DNA of 5,213 bases from Geobacter sp. GTDB lineage: Bacteria > Desulfobacterota > Desulfuromonadia > Geobacterales > Geobacteraceae. The stretch covers positions 16,977 through 22,189 of the forward strand of contig DNRQ01000049.1 in NCBI GenBank assembly GCA_003499925.1, in the 5' to 3' direction. The notes beneath the pieces are model-generated. The model did no database searches. It saw nothing but the letters and a program-made list of their open reading frames with translations, and was not told the origin of the DNA. This document shows, piece after piece, positions 1-4,779 of the stretch; the stretch's first letter is position 1; every line of letters starts with the position of its first letter. The position numbers and the translations under genes were made by a program.

Positions 1-50
1 AGCGGAAGATTGACGCTAATCGGGATGCTAAATTCCCGCACGCTGCAAAA

Positions 51-86
51 GCCCCCTCTCCCTTGATGGGAGAGGGCTGGGGAGAA
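51..86. repeat. GC-rich palindromic intergenic repeat, copy A
   Basis: A 9-bp stem (54-62 with 68-76, CCCTCTCCC/GGGAGAGGG) encloses the loop TTGAT and is followed by a G-rich tail. This resembles the dispersed palindromic intergenic repeats common in Geobacter-like genomes. A second copy in the opposite orientation lies at 108-142. No coding function is apparent. Confidence 0.6.
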
Positions 87-107
87 GGGGAAAAGCACGT
101 ACAAGCC

Positions 108-142
108 TCACCCTCCCCCCCTCCCATCAAGGGAGGGGGAGC
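108..142. repeat. GC-rich palindromic intergenic repeat, copy B (inverted)
   Basis: A 9-bp stem (117-125 with 131-139) encloses the loop ATCAA, which is the exact complement of the loop in the copy at 51-86. The two copies are therefore in opposite orientation, about 20 bases apart. The C-run flank is less conserved than the stem and loop. Confidence 0.55.
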
Positions 143-171
143 AATCAGTAGGAGCTTAACTTAATGGCAGT

Positions 172-186
172 GGGGGGCGGGGGGGG
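172..186 (+). other. G-run tract (possible G-quadruplex)
   Basis: Six G, one C and eight G follow in a row. Four runs of three G can be drawn from this block, so a G-quadruplex is possible. It lies in a gene-free spacer and no regulatory target is evident. It could also simply be a degenerate part of the surrounding repeat cluster. Confidence 0.3.
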
Positions 187-226
187 TTACCCAGGGTGCT
201 ACGGGGCACAGCATGCGGCTGACTTC

Positions 227-266
227 AAATCCCCCTAAAGTCCCCCTTTGTCAAAGGGGGACTTTT
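227..266 (+). repeat. Dispersed 40-base palindromic repeat, copy 1
   Basis: A short C-run half-motif (AAATCCCCCTAAAG) is followed by a perfect 13-bp hairpin, 237-249 paired with 253-265, with a 3-base loop. The complement of 3946-3984 matches this element almost base for base, differing by one extra G, so the two copies are inverted relative to each other. A shortened relative is at 4021-4055. The type is familiar as a dispersed intergenic repeat in Geobacter-like and other genomes. Its function is unknown. Confidence 0.7.
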
Positions 267-292
267 CTGCTGCCACATCCCTCACTCCTGCT

Positions 293-309
293 CTCGCCCG
301 GCGGGCGAG
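293..309. repeat. Short palindrome CTCGCCC-GGC-GGGCGAG
   Basis: A perfect 7-bp inverted repeat has a 3-base loop and pyrimidine-rich and purine-rich flanks. It is the fourth palindrome in the first 310 bases. There is no T tract on either side, so it is not a standard intrinsic terminator. Confidence 0.4.
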
Positions 310-356
310 GGAGATTTCACCGGTACACTAAGGATGAAGAAGGAGGGAGCAGGTAC

Positions 357-391
357 AAAAAAAGCCGCCCCTTTGCCGGGGCGGCTTTTTT
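357..391 (-). terminator. Intrinsic terminator of the mucR-family gene (bidirectional form)
   Basis: An 8-bp GC stem (364-371 GCCGCCCC with 378-385 GGGGCGGC) has a 6-base loop. Seven A lie on one side and six T on the other, so it can terminate in both directions. Read leftward it sits about 20 bases past the stop codon of the mucR-family gene, which is the expected place. Confidence 0.9.
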
Positions 392-411
392 GCAGTAGCT
401 GACGGGAAAGA

Positions 412-972
412 CTAGGCGACGGCCTTGGTCTTGGCGGCTTTGGGCTTGGCCGCCTTCGGGGCTTTCGCGGCCGTGGCGGCCGTGGCGGCTTTCGCGGGCT
501 TGGCGGGCTTGGCAGGTTTGGCAGCCTTGGCCGGAGCGGCTTTCTTCGCCTCGATGTTGGCCATCCTTACTTCCCTTGCCTTGGCAAGGTTGTCGGCCAG
601 ACCTCTGTCCTGGGCCATCTTCCTTCTGGACTCGGAGTAGTTCTTGGCGGACAACGGCTGCTTGCTGGGGATGCCGAACTGCTTCTTGTACTCGCCGGGC
701 TTCATGCCGTGAGCAGTACTCAGGTGGCGCGCCAGGGTCTTGAAACCTCCCTTACCGCATACCATGCAGATCACTTCCGCTTTCTTGAAAGCCTCTTTCA
801 CAGTCAGAGCAGGTTTAGTTTCCTCTGCTCCTTCGACTGACTGTCCGGCTTCCAGGTTTTTGAGGGCGTTGTGTACTTTGCCGATTTCAAATATAAGCTG
901 ATCTGAAGTCATCGGAGTACTCGACGCGTGTGACGCTACGATCTGAGCCGCGATTTCTACTAAAGTTGCCAT
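412..972 (-). CDS. MucR/Ros-family zinc-finger transcriptional regulator with histone H1-like tail
   Basis: A 186-residue protein of the ROS/MUCR family, cytoplasmic DNA-binding regulators known from Agrobacterium Ros and rhizobial and Brucella MucR. The zinc finger is visible as Cys69, Cys72, His83 and His88, followed by the family's conserved stretch HGMKPGEYKKQFGIP (88-102) and NYSESRRKMAQDRGL (111-125). The spacing C-x2-C-x10-H-x4-H is one residue longer than the C-x2-C-x9-H-x4-H I recall for Ros. Residues 1-48 match where MucR proteins have an oligomerising N-terminal region; this is inferred. Residues 143-186 form a low-complexity basic tail with 13 Lys, 21 Ala, 6 Pro and no acidic residue, including three KPA units at 152-160, like histone H1 C-termini. 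Such a tail is not typical of the alphaproteobacterial relatives. The start is supported by GGAGG 8 bases upstream of ATG. The gene has its own promoter and terminator, so it is monocistronic. DNA targets cannot be told from sequence. Confidence 0.9.
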   Translation of the reverse strand: MATLVEIAAQIVASHASSTPMTSDQLIFEIGKVHNALKNLEAGQSVEGAEETKPALTVKEAFKKAEVICMVCGKGGFKTLARHLSTAHGMKPGEYKKQFGIPSKQPLSAKNYSESRRKMAQDRGLADNLAKAREVRMANIEAKKAAPAKAAKPAKPAKPAKAATAATAAKAPKAAKPKAAKTKAVA

Positions 973-1009
973 TGATTGATCCTCCGTTTATCAAAATTGA
1001 ACATACGCT

Positions 1010-1038
1010 ATTATTGACACGTTTATTTCGATTGTCAA
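1010..1038 (-). promoter_or_regulatory. Sigma-70 promoter of the mucR-family gene, with overlapping inverted repeat
   Basis: Read leftward, a perfect -35 TTGACA (1038-1033) is followed by a 17-base spacer and the -10 AATAAT (1015-1010, 5 of 6 matches). Transcription would start near 1003, giving a leader of about 30 bases before the ATG. A perfect inverted repeat ATTGACA/TGTCAAT (1013-1019 and 1033-1039, 13-base gap) covers the -35 and reaches the edge of the -10. It could be an operator, possibly for autoregulation, which is common for Ros/MucR proteins. The operator role is inference. Confidence 0.75.
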
Positions 1039-1039
1039 T

Positions 1040-1408
1040 ATTAATTGTTTGCGACCCAATTGGACCTCCTTATGCCAATTATCGATCTCGCTCGTCATCC
1101 GTTTACAGGATAACCGTCCCTGATTGATCCTGCTAAATCGGCTTTTTCGTCCGGGCAGCTTTGAGCACAGGATCAAGGAACGCACAAGGATGTGGGCCTG
1201 AACTTGAAAACACAGGTGTGCAGCCATGATGTACAGTTGAAATATCATCCTGTCTGTGGACGTACTGCCAAATCCAGTGATCGCCGCCTAACGGCCAATA
1301 GCAGCGGAGGTAAATACAGATAAACATCTGATAAATAACGCGTTTCCAGAAGGCGGGACAAGCCGAGCAAATTGGTATCGATCAGTGAGAGGGGCGGCAA
1401 ATTTATTA
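1040..1408. other. Gene-free, AT-richer intergenic region
   Basis: About 370 bases lie between the mucR promoter and the met promoters. Short open frames exist on the minus strand (991-1248, 1133-1327), but none matches a family I know. They have no good ribosome-binding site at their first start codon, and their residue composition looks random. One consensus-like AAGGAGGT occurs on the minus strand at 1071-1064. An 11-base direct repeat TGATTGATCCT occurs at 973-983 and 1121-1131. I recognise no structured RNA here. Confidence 0.5.
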
Positions 1409-1437
1409 TTGACAGAAATGCTCGGATTCAGTATTAG
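1409..1437 (+). promoter_or_regulatory. Candidate distal promoter of the met operon
   Basis: A perfect -35 TTGACA (1409-1414) is followed by a 17-base spacer and TATTAG (1432-1437, 4 of 6 matches). Transcription would begin near 1444, about 44 bases before the riboswitch. The proximal candidate at 1446-1475 has the better -10 and a start nearer the aptamer, so this one may be secondary. Confidence 0.4.
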
Positions 1438-1445
1438 TAGAGACG

Positions 1446-1475
1446 TTGAACCGCATTTGCGGCTCCACCTATAAT
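1446..1475 (+). promoter_or_regulatory. Candidate main promoter of the SAM riboswitch-met operon
   Basis: A perfect -10 TATAAT (1470-1475) is preceded by TTGAAC (1446-1451, 4 of 6 matches to TTGACA) with an 18-base spacer. Transcription would start around 1482, a few bases before helix P1 of the riboswitch, as expected for a short riboswitch leader. An imperfect inverted repeat GAACCGC-ATTT-GCGGCTC (1448-1465, one mismatch) fills the spacer and may be chance or an extra operator. Confidence 0.6.
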
Positions 1476-1487
1476 CGAATAGCATGA

Positions 1488-1589
1488 CTTATCTAGAGCG
1501 ATCGAGGGACTGGCCCTGTGACGTCGCGGCAACCTCCCTTCACGGGAAGGTGCCAAATCCTGCGGAACGGTGACGTTCCGAAAGATAAG
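1488..1589 (+). promoter_or_regulatory. SAM-I (S-box) riboswitch aptamer
   Basis: The conserved S-box core is readable in order: CTTATC (1488-1493), AGAG, GAGGGACTGGCCC, GCGGCAACC, GGTGCCAAATCCTGC and GAAAGATAAG. Helix P1 is 1488-1493 with 1584-1589. P4 is a perfect 7-bp stem, 1563-1569 with 1574-1580, closed by a GTGA (GNRA) loop. P3 forms between the CCTCCC and GGGAAGG segments. The family binds S-adenosylmethionine and, when bound, favours the downstream terminator, shutting off methionine and cysteine metabolism genes. A terminator and two transsulfuration genes follow directly, which fits. Confidence 0.95.
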
Positions 1590-1609
1590 GAAGCGCGGAC
1601 ATCACCTAA

Positions 1610-1647
1610 AAAGTCCCCTTCCGACCCCGGAAGGGGACTTTCTTATT
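1610..1647 (+). terminator. Riboswitch-controlled intrinsic terminator
   Basis: A 13-bp stem pairs 1610-1622 (AAAGTCCCCTTCC) with 1629-1641 (GGAAGGGGACTTT) around a 6-base loop, followed by TCTTATT. It lies 20 bases after the aptamer and just before the ribosome-binding site of the first enzyme gene, so it is the OFF structure. Bases 1585-1593, which include the 3' side of P1, can instead pair with 1638-1646 over 9 bp with one G-U. That would tie up the stem base and the T-rich tail and could be the ON state; this is inference. Confidence 0.85.
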
Positions 1648-1659
1648 GGAGGTGTACAG

Positions 1660-2808
1660 ATGAACATCGCAACAAGGGCAGCGCATATCGGCCTGGAAAG
1701 GGAGACCAGGACCGGGGCGGTCACGGTGCCGATCTATCAGACCGCCACCTTTCGGCATCCGGGGCTGGGTCAGAGCACGGGTTACGACTACAGCAGGTCC
1801 GGCAATCCGACCCGGCAGGCGCTGGAGGAGGGAATCGCGGCTTTGGAGGGTGGCTGTCGCGGCTTTGCCTATGCCTCGGGAATGGCGGCCATCACCAGCC
1901 TGATGTTTCTCTTTCGCCAGGGAGACCACCTGATCGTCACCGAGGACCTCTACGGCGGAAGCTACCGGCTGTTCGAGAAGATCTTCCAGCAGTTCGGCCT
2001 CAGCTTCACCTATGTCGACACCAGCGATCTAGCCCTGGTTCAACAGGCGATCCGCCCCAATACGCGCGCCCTCTTCGTGGAATCGCTCACCAATCCGCTG
2101 TTGAAGGTGGCCGACATCGAGGGGCTCGCGGCACTTTGCAAGGGTAACGGACTGCTTTGCATCGTCGACAACACCTTCCTCACGCCGTACCTGCTGAGAC
2201 CCTTCGATCTGGGCGCCGACATCACCGTCTATTCCGGAAGCAAGTACCTGGCGGGACACAACGACACGGTCTGCGGGCTCGTGGCGGTCAAGGAGCCCGA
2301 GCTCGCCGAGCGGGTCTACTTTCACCAAAACGGCGTCGGCGCCGTGCTGGGCCCCCAGGACTCCTGGCTCACCATCCGCGGCATGAAGACCCTTACCATA
2401 CGCATGGACCGGCAGCAGGAAAACGCCCTGGCCATCGCCAACTGGCTCACCAGCCACCCCGAGGTCAGCAGGGTCTACTACCCGGGTCTTGCGGAGCACC
2501 CGGGGCACGACCTGATGAAGGAGCGCGGCAAGGGTTTCGGCGCCATGATCGCCTTCGAGGTGAGTGAGCCCCACCTGGTGAACCGGTTGCTCATGAAGAC
2601 ACGACTGATCTCGTTTGCCGAGAGTCTGGGCGGCGTAGAGAGCCTGATCACCTTTCCCCAGGTGCAGACCCACGCAGACATCGAGCCGGAGACGCTGGAG
2701 CGGCTTGGCATCAACCACCTCCTGCTCCGGCTTTCAGTGGGAATAGAGGACAAGGACGACCTGATCGCTGATCTGGCGCAGGCGTTTGAAGAAGGAGAGC
2801 AAGCATGA
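1660..2808 (+). CDS. metB: Cystathionine gamma-synthase-type PLP enzyme (MetB/MetI-like)
   Basis: A 382-residue cytoplasmic enzyme of the Cys/Met-metabolism PLP family. It likely joins an acylated homoserine to cysteine to give cystathionine, or to sulfide to give homocysteine. Visible family residues are YDYSRSGNPTR (42-52, phosphate contacts from the partner subunit), SGM (73-75), Tyr98 of EDLYGG stacking on PLP, Asp170 of VDNTF, the Schiff-base lysine Lys195 in YSGSKYLAGH, SLGGVES (322-328), and Arg357 in LLRLSVG binding the substrate carboxylate. From memory it reads closest to B. subtilis MetI. Length is normal for the family. ATG at 1660 is chosen because GGAGGT ends 6 bases upstream. 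The longer frame from 1570 would begin inside the riboswitch. It is first in a SAM-I controlled operon and overlaps the next gene by 4 bases. Reaction specificity within this family is hard to read from sequence, so gamma-lyase or sulfhydrylase activity is not excluded. Confidence 0.88.
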   Translation: MNIATRAAHIGLERETRTGAVTVPIYQTATFRHPGLGQSTGYDYSRSGNPTRQALEEGIAALEGGCRGFAYASGMAAITSLMFLFRQGDHLIVTEDLYGGSYRLFEKIFQQFGLSFTYVDTSDLALVQQAIRPNTRALFVESLTNPLLKVADIEGLAALCKGNGLLCIVDNTFLTPYLLRPFDLGADITVYSGSKYLAGHNDTVCGLVAVKEPELAERVYFHQNGVGAVLGPQDSWLTIRGMKTLTIRMDRQQENALAIANWLTSHPEVSRVYYPGLAEHPGHDLMKERGKGFGAMIAFEVSEPHLVNRLLMKTRLISFAESLGGVESLITFPQVQTHADIEPETLERLGINHLLLRLSVGIEDKDDLIADLAQAFEEGEQA

Positions 2809-3941
2809 AATTCGCGACCGAACTGATACACGGCGGCAACCCCATAGATCCGGAGCACGGCTCCCTGAGCCACCCGATCTATCTGAGTTCCACCTTTGCC
2901 CAGCGCTCCATGGACCATTTCGGCAGGTACGACTACGCGCGATCGGGAAACCCGACCAGAGAGGCGCTGGAGGAGGCCGTGGCAAAGCTTGAAGGAGGCT
3001 CGACAGGCCTCGCCTTCGCCTCGGGGATGGCGGCCATCACCTCGACCTTCCTGATCTTCGCCCCCGGCGACCACCTGGTCGTCTGCGAGGACGTCTACGG
3101 CGGCACCTTCCGGGTGCTCTCCACCCTCTTCAAGGGGTGGGGGCTGCAGGTGAGCTTCGTCGATGCCACGGACCAGGGAGCCATCGCCGCGGCGATACGT
3201 CCCGAGACCAAGGCGCTCTACCTTGAGACCCCGTCGAACCCGCTCATCAAGATCATAGATCTGGCCGCGGCAGCCGCCCTTGCCAAAGAGAAGGGGCTCC
3301 TGACCATCGTCGACAACACCTTCATGACCCCTTACCTGCAGCGTCCGCTGGAGCTTGGCTGCGACATCGTGCTGCATAGCGGCACCAAGTTCCTGAACGG
3401 TCACTCCGACGTGATTTGCGGCTTCGCCGTGACCGGCAATCCCGAGCTGGGCCAGAGGCTGCGTTTCATACAGAACGCCTTCGGCGCCGTGTTGGGTCCT
3501 CAGGACTGCTGGCTGGTGCTGCGCGGGCTGAAGACACTCAAGGTGCGCATGGAGGAGAGCCAGGCGAGTGCCAAGACGATAGTCTCGTGGCTCAAGGAGC
3601 AAAAGGGAGTGGCAAAGGTGTATTATCCCGGCCTTCCCGAGCATCCGGGATATGAGACCCATCTTTCGCAGGCAAGCGGCCCGGGCGCGGTGCTTTCCTT
3701 CGAGCTGGCGAGCTATGACATCACCAAGCGGCTGTTGGAGGGGGTGAAGCTGGCGGCCTTCGCCGTGAGCCTGGGAGGGGTGGAGAGCATCCTTTCCTAC
3801 CCTGCCAAGATGTCCCATGCGGCGATGCCCGCAGCCGAGCGCGAGGCGCGAGGCATCAAGGAGACCCTGGTGCGGCTCTCGGTGGGTCTGGAAGATGCAG
3901 AAGACCTGATCGCAGACATGGACCAGATCCTGAACAGGTGA
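2805..3941 (+). CDS. metC: Cystathionine beta-lyase-type PLP enzyme (MetC-like)
   Basis: A 378-residue cytoplasmic paralogue of the preceding enzyme, same PLP family. It probably cleaves cystathionine to homocysteine, pyruvate and ammonia. The catalytic Lys195 lies in HSGTKFLNGH, with YDYARSGNPTR (42-52), Tyr98, Asp170 and Arg357 at exactly the same positions as in its neighbour. The two align without any gap, about 182 identical residues of 378 by hand count (48%). From memory, ALYLETPSNPL and KVYYPGLPEHP read like B. subtilis MetC. ATG overlaps the upstream TGA as ATGA, and AAGGAG ends 7 bases before it, so translation is probably coupled. It shares the riboswitch and promoter of the first gene. 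Cystathionine gamma-lyase and methionine gamma-lyase are related alternatives; the biosynthetic, SAM-repressed context favours beta-lyase. The assignment of the two roles to the two genes could be swapped. Confidence 0.87.
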   Translation: MKFATELIHGGNPIDPEHGSLSHPIYLSSTFAQRSMDHFGRYDYARSGNPTREALEEAVAKLEGGSTGLAFASGMAAITSTFLIFAPGDHLVVCEDVYGGTFRVLSTLFKGWGLQVSFVDATDQGAIAAAIRPETKALYLETPSNPLIKIIDLAAAAALAKEKGLLTIVDNTFMTPYLQRPLELGCDIVLHSGTKFLNGHSDVICGFAVTGNPELGQRLRFIQNAFGAVLGPQDCWLVLRGLKTLKVRMEESQASAKTIVSWLKEQKGVAKVYYPGLPEHPGYETHLSQASGPGAVLSFELASYDITKRLLEGVKLAAFAVSLGGVESILSYPAKMSHAAMPAAEREARGIKETLVRLSVGLEDAEDLIADMDQILNR

Positions 3942-3945
3942 GGGG

Positions 3946-3984
3946 AAAAGTCCCCCTTTGACAAAGGGGGATTTAGGGGGATTT
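3946..3984 (-). repeat. Dispersed 40-base palindromic repeat, copy 2 (inverted)
   Basis: A hairpin of 10 perfect pairs (3951-3960 with 3962-3971, extendable outward to 3948/3974 with one G-U) is followed by the half-motif GGGGGATTT. Its complement matches the copy at 227-266 with a single-base length difference. It begins 5 bases after the metC-type stop codon, so it may also help end or stabilise the met transcript, although it lacks a clean T tract. Confidence 0.7.
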
Positions 3985-4020
3985 GCCTCTTGGTACAACT
4001 CAAGGTTTGACAGGTAGATT

Positions 4021-4055
4021 AAATCCCCCCCTCCCCCCTTTTTCAAAGGGGGGAG
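4021..4055 (+). repeat. Dispersed palindromic repeat, copy 3 (variant)
   Basis: AAATCCCCCC is followed by an 11-bp hairpin, 4031-4041 with 4045-4055, with loop TTC. The orientation is as in copy 1 and opposite to copy 2. AAATCCCCC at 4021-4029 can pair with GGGGGATTT at 3976-3984, so copies 2 and 3 could fold into one larger stem-loop between the convergent met and yaiI genes. There a two-way transcription barrier would be useful; that role is inference. Confidence 0.6.
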
Positions 4056-4089
4056 TTGTCATTCAAAAGGGGAAGGGGTTGCCGCTCCC

Positions 4090-4548
4090 TCAGCGGTGCT
4101 CGCGCACCATCTTGGTCAGCAACCGGTCCATCGACGAGGCGAAGCGCTGGCGGTCGGTGAGGCTGAACTGACCGGGGCCCCCCTGAACCAGGCCATCGGC
4201 CCGCAGTTCCTGCATCAGGTTGCGCATCGAAAGCTTTTCACTGATGTTCTCCTCGCTATAGAGTTCGCCGCGCGGGTCGAGAGCCACCCCGCCGTTTTCG
4301 ACGATCCGTGCGGCAAGCGGAATGTCTGCGGTGATCACCAGATCACATGCCCGAGCGTGCTCCGCGATATAATCATCGGCTACATCGAAGCCGTTTTTCA
4401 CCCGCACCGAAGTCACAAAGCTCGTGTGAGCCTTGGACAGATCGTTGTTGGCGACCAGACAGACCGGCACCTTCAGTCGTTCCGAAGCCCGATAGACCAT
4501 CTCCTTGATTACCCTGGGGCAGGCATCGGCATCAATCCATATCTTCAC
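4090..4548 (-). CDS. yaiI: YaiI/UPF0178 family protein (DUF188, PIN-like fold)
   Basis: A 152-residue protein, the same length as E. coli YaiI, of the UPF0178 family. The diagnostic stretches are WIDADACPRVIKE (4-16), NGFDVADDYI (52-61), DLVITADIPLAA (69-80) and DPRGELYSEENISEKLSMRN (91-110). The acidic positions Asp6, Asp8, Asp69 and Asp75 fit a PIN-like metal-dependent nuclease fold. Nuclease activity is predicted for the family rather than shown, and its physiological role is unknown to me. The start codon is GTG at 4548-4546, with GGAG 6 bases upstream; no nearby in-frame ATG fits better. The gene converges on the met operon and diverges from the cold-shock gene. No partner gene is adjacent. 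Confidence 0.92.
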   Translation of the reverse strand: MKIWIDADACPRVIKEMVYRASERLKVPVCLVANNDLSKAHTSFVTSVRVKNGFDVADDYIAEHARACDLVITADIPLAARIVENGGVALDPRGELYSEENISEKLSMRNLMQELRADGLVQGGPGQFSLTDRQRFASSMDRLLTKMVREHR

Positions 4549-4590
4549 GTGTTACTCCATTCTCTTTGCAGCTGGAAATCCCGACCCGTC

Positions 4591-4619
4591 ACGCTACTAC
4601 ACCCCCTTATCAAAGTCAA
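4591..4619 (-). promoter_or_regulatory. Weak candidate promoter for the yaiI gene
   Basis: Read leftward, TTGACT (4619-4614, 5 of 6 matches) is followed by 17 bases and TAGCGT (4596-4591, 3 of 6). The position would give a leader of roughly 37 bases. The -10 is poor, so this is tentative. Confidence 0.28.
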
Positions 4620-4670
4620 TGCGGGGCAGAGTTGCCGGTGCTCCCCTGCAGCAAGCCCAAACTTTTAACG

Positions 4671-4718
4671 AATTTTATAATTATAAGATTGACATGCAGC
4701 AGGCAAAGCTGATATGGT
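4671..4718 (+). promoter_or_regulatory. Promoter of the cold-shock gene with AT-rich upstream element
   Basis: A perfect -35 TTGACA (4689-4694), an 18-base spacer and TATGGT (4713-4718, 4 of 6 matches). Directly upstream, 4671-4686 is almost pure A/T and contains the 12-base palindrome TTATAATTATAA, placed where an UP element would sit. The leader would be about 55 bases, shorter than the roughly 160-base leader of E. coli cspA. The palindrome might instead be a protein site. Confidence 0.6.
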
Positions 4719-4779
4719 GTCGCATCCGTGGATGTTCCCGGATAAAACCAACAAGAAGCAATATGGGAGAAGTAAGTAA

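Noticed and set aside
51..142. CRISPR-like array from the repeated stems
   Set aside because: Only two copies, in opposite orientation, with no uniform spacers; they are palindromic dispersed repeats.
213..398. 61-codon plus-strand frame in the left spacer
   Set aside because: It reads through two palindromic repeats and the mucR terminator, with no plausible ribosome-binding site.
425..640. 71-codon very hydrophobic open frame, apparently membrane-like
   Set aside because: It is the complement of the Lys/Ala tail codons of the mucR-family gene; the Ala/Leu/Val-rich reading follows from that.
973..1131. 11-base direct repeat TGATTGATCCT (973-983 and 1121-1131), considered as a duplicated start region of mucR
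   Set aside because: The match does not extend beyond the 11 bases in a useful way and the second copy lacks a start codon; most likely coincidence.
1133..1327. 64-codon minus-strand frame in the intergenic region, considered as a gene remnant
   Set aside because: Cys/His/Trp-rich translation with no family resemblance I could name and no ribosome-binding site; probably chance.
1570..1659. Earlier start codon for the metB-type gene
   Set aside because: The extra 30 codons cover P4 of the riboswitch and the whole terminator, with no ribosome-binding site. ATG at 1660 has GGAGGT well placed.
1518..2147. 209-codon open frame on the plus strand
   Set aside because: It starts inside the riboswitch and reads the metB-type gene in the wrong frame, giving an Arg/Gly/Ser-rich translation without motifs.
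2029..2718. 229-codon open frame on the minus strand
   Set aside because: Antisense shadow of the metB-type gene, with no recognisable motif or ribosome-binding site.
2478..4046. 522-codon open frame on the minus strand
   Set aside because: It lies opposite the metC-type gene and the end of the metB-type gene, whose family motifs are unmistakable. Its translation is rich in His, Arg, Gly and Leu with no known motif, as expected for an antisense shadow in GC-rich DNA.
4096..4668. 190-codon open frame on the plus strand
   Set aside because: Antisense to the yaiI-family gene, whose conserved motifs settle the strand.
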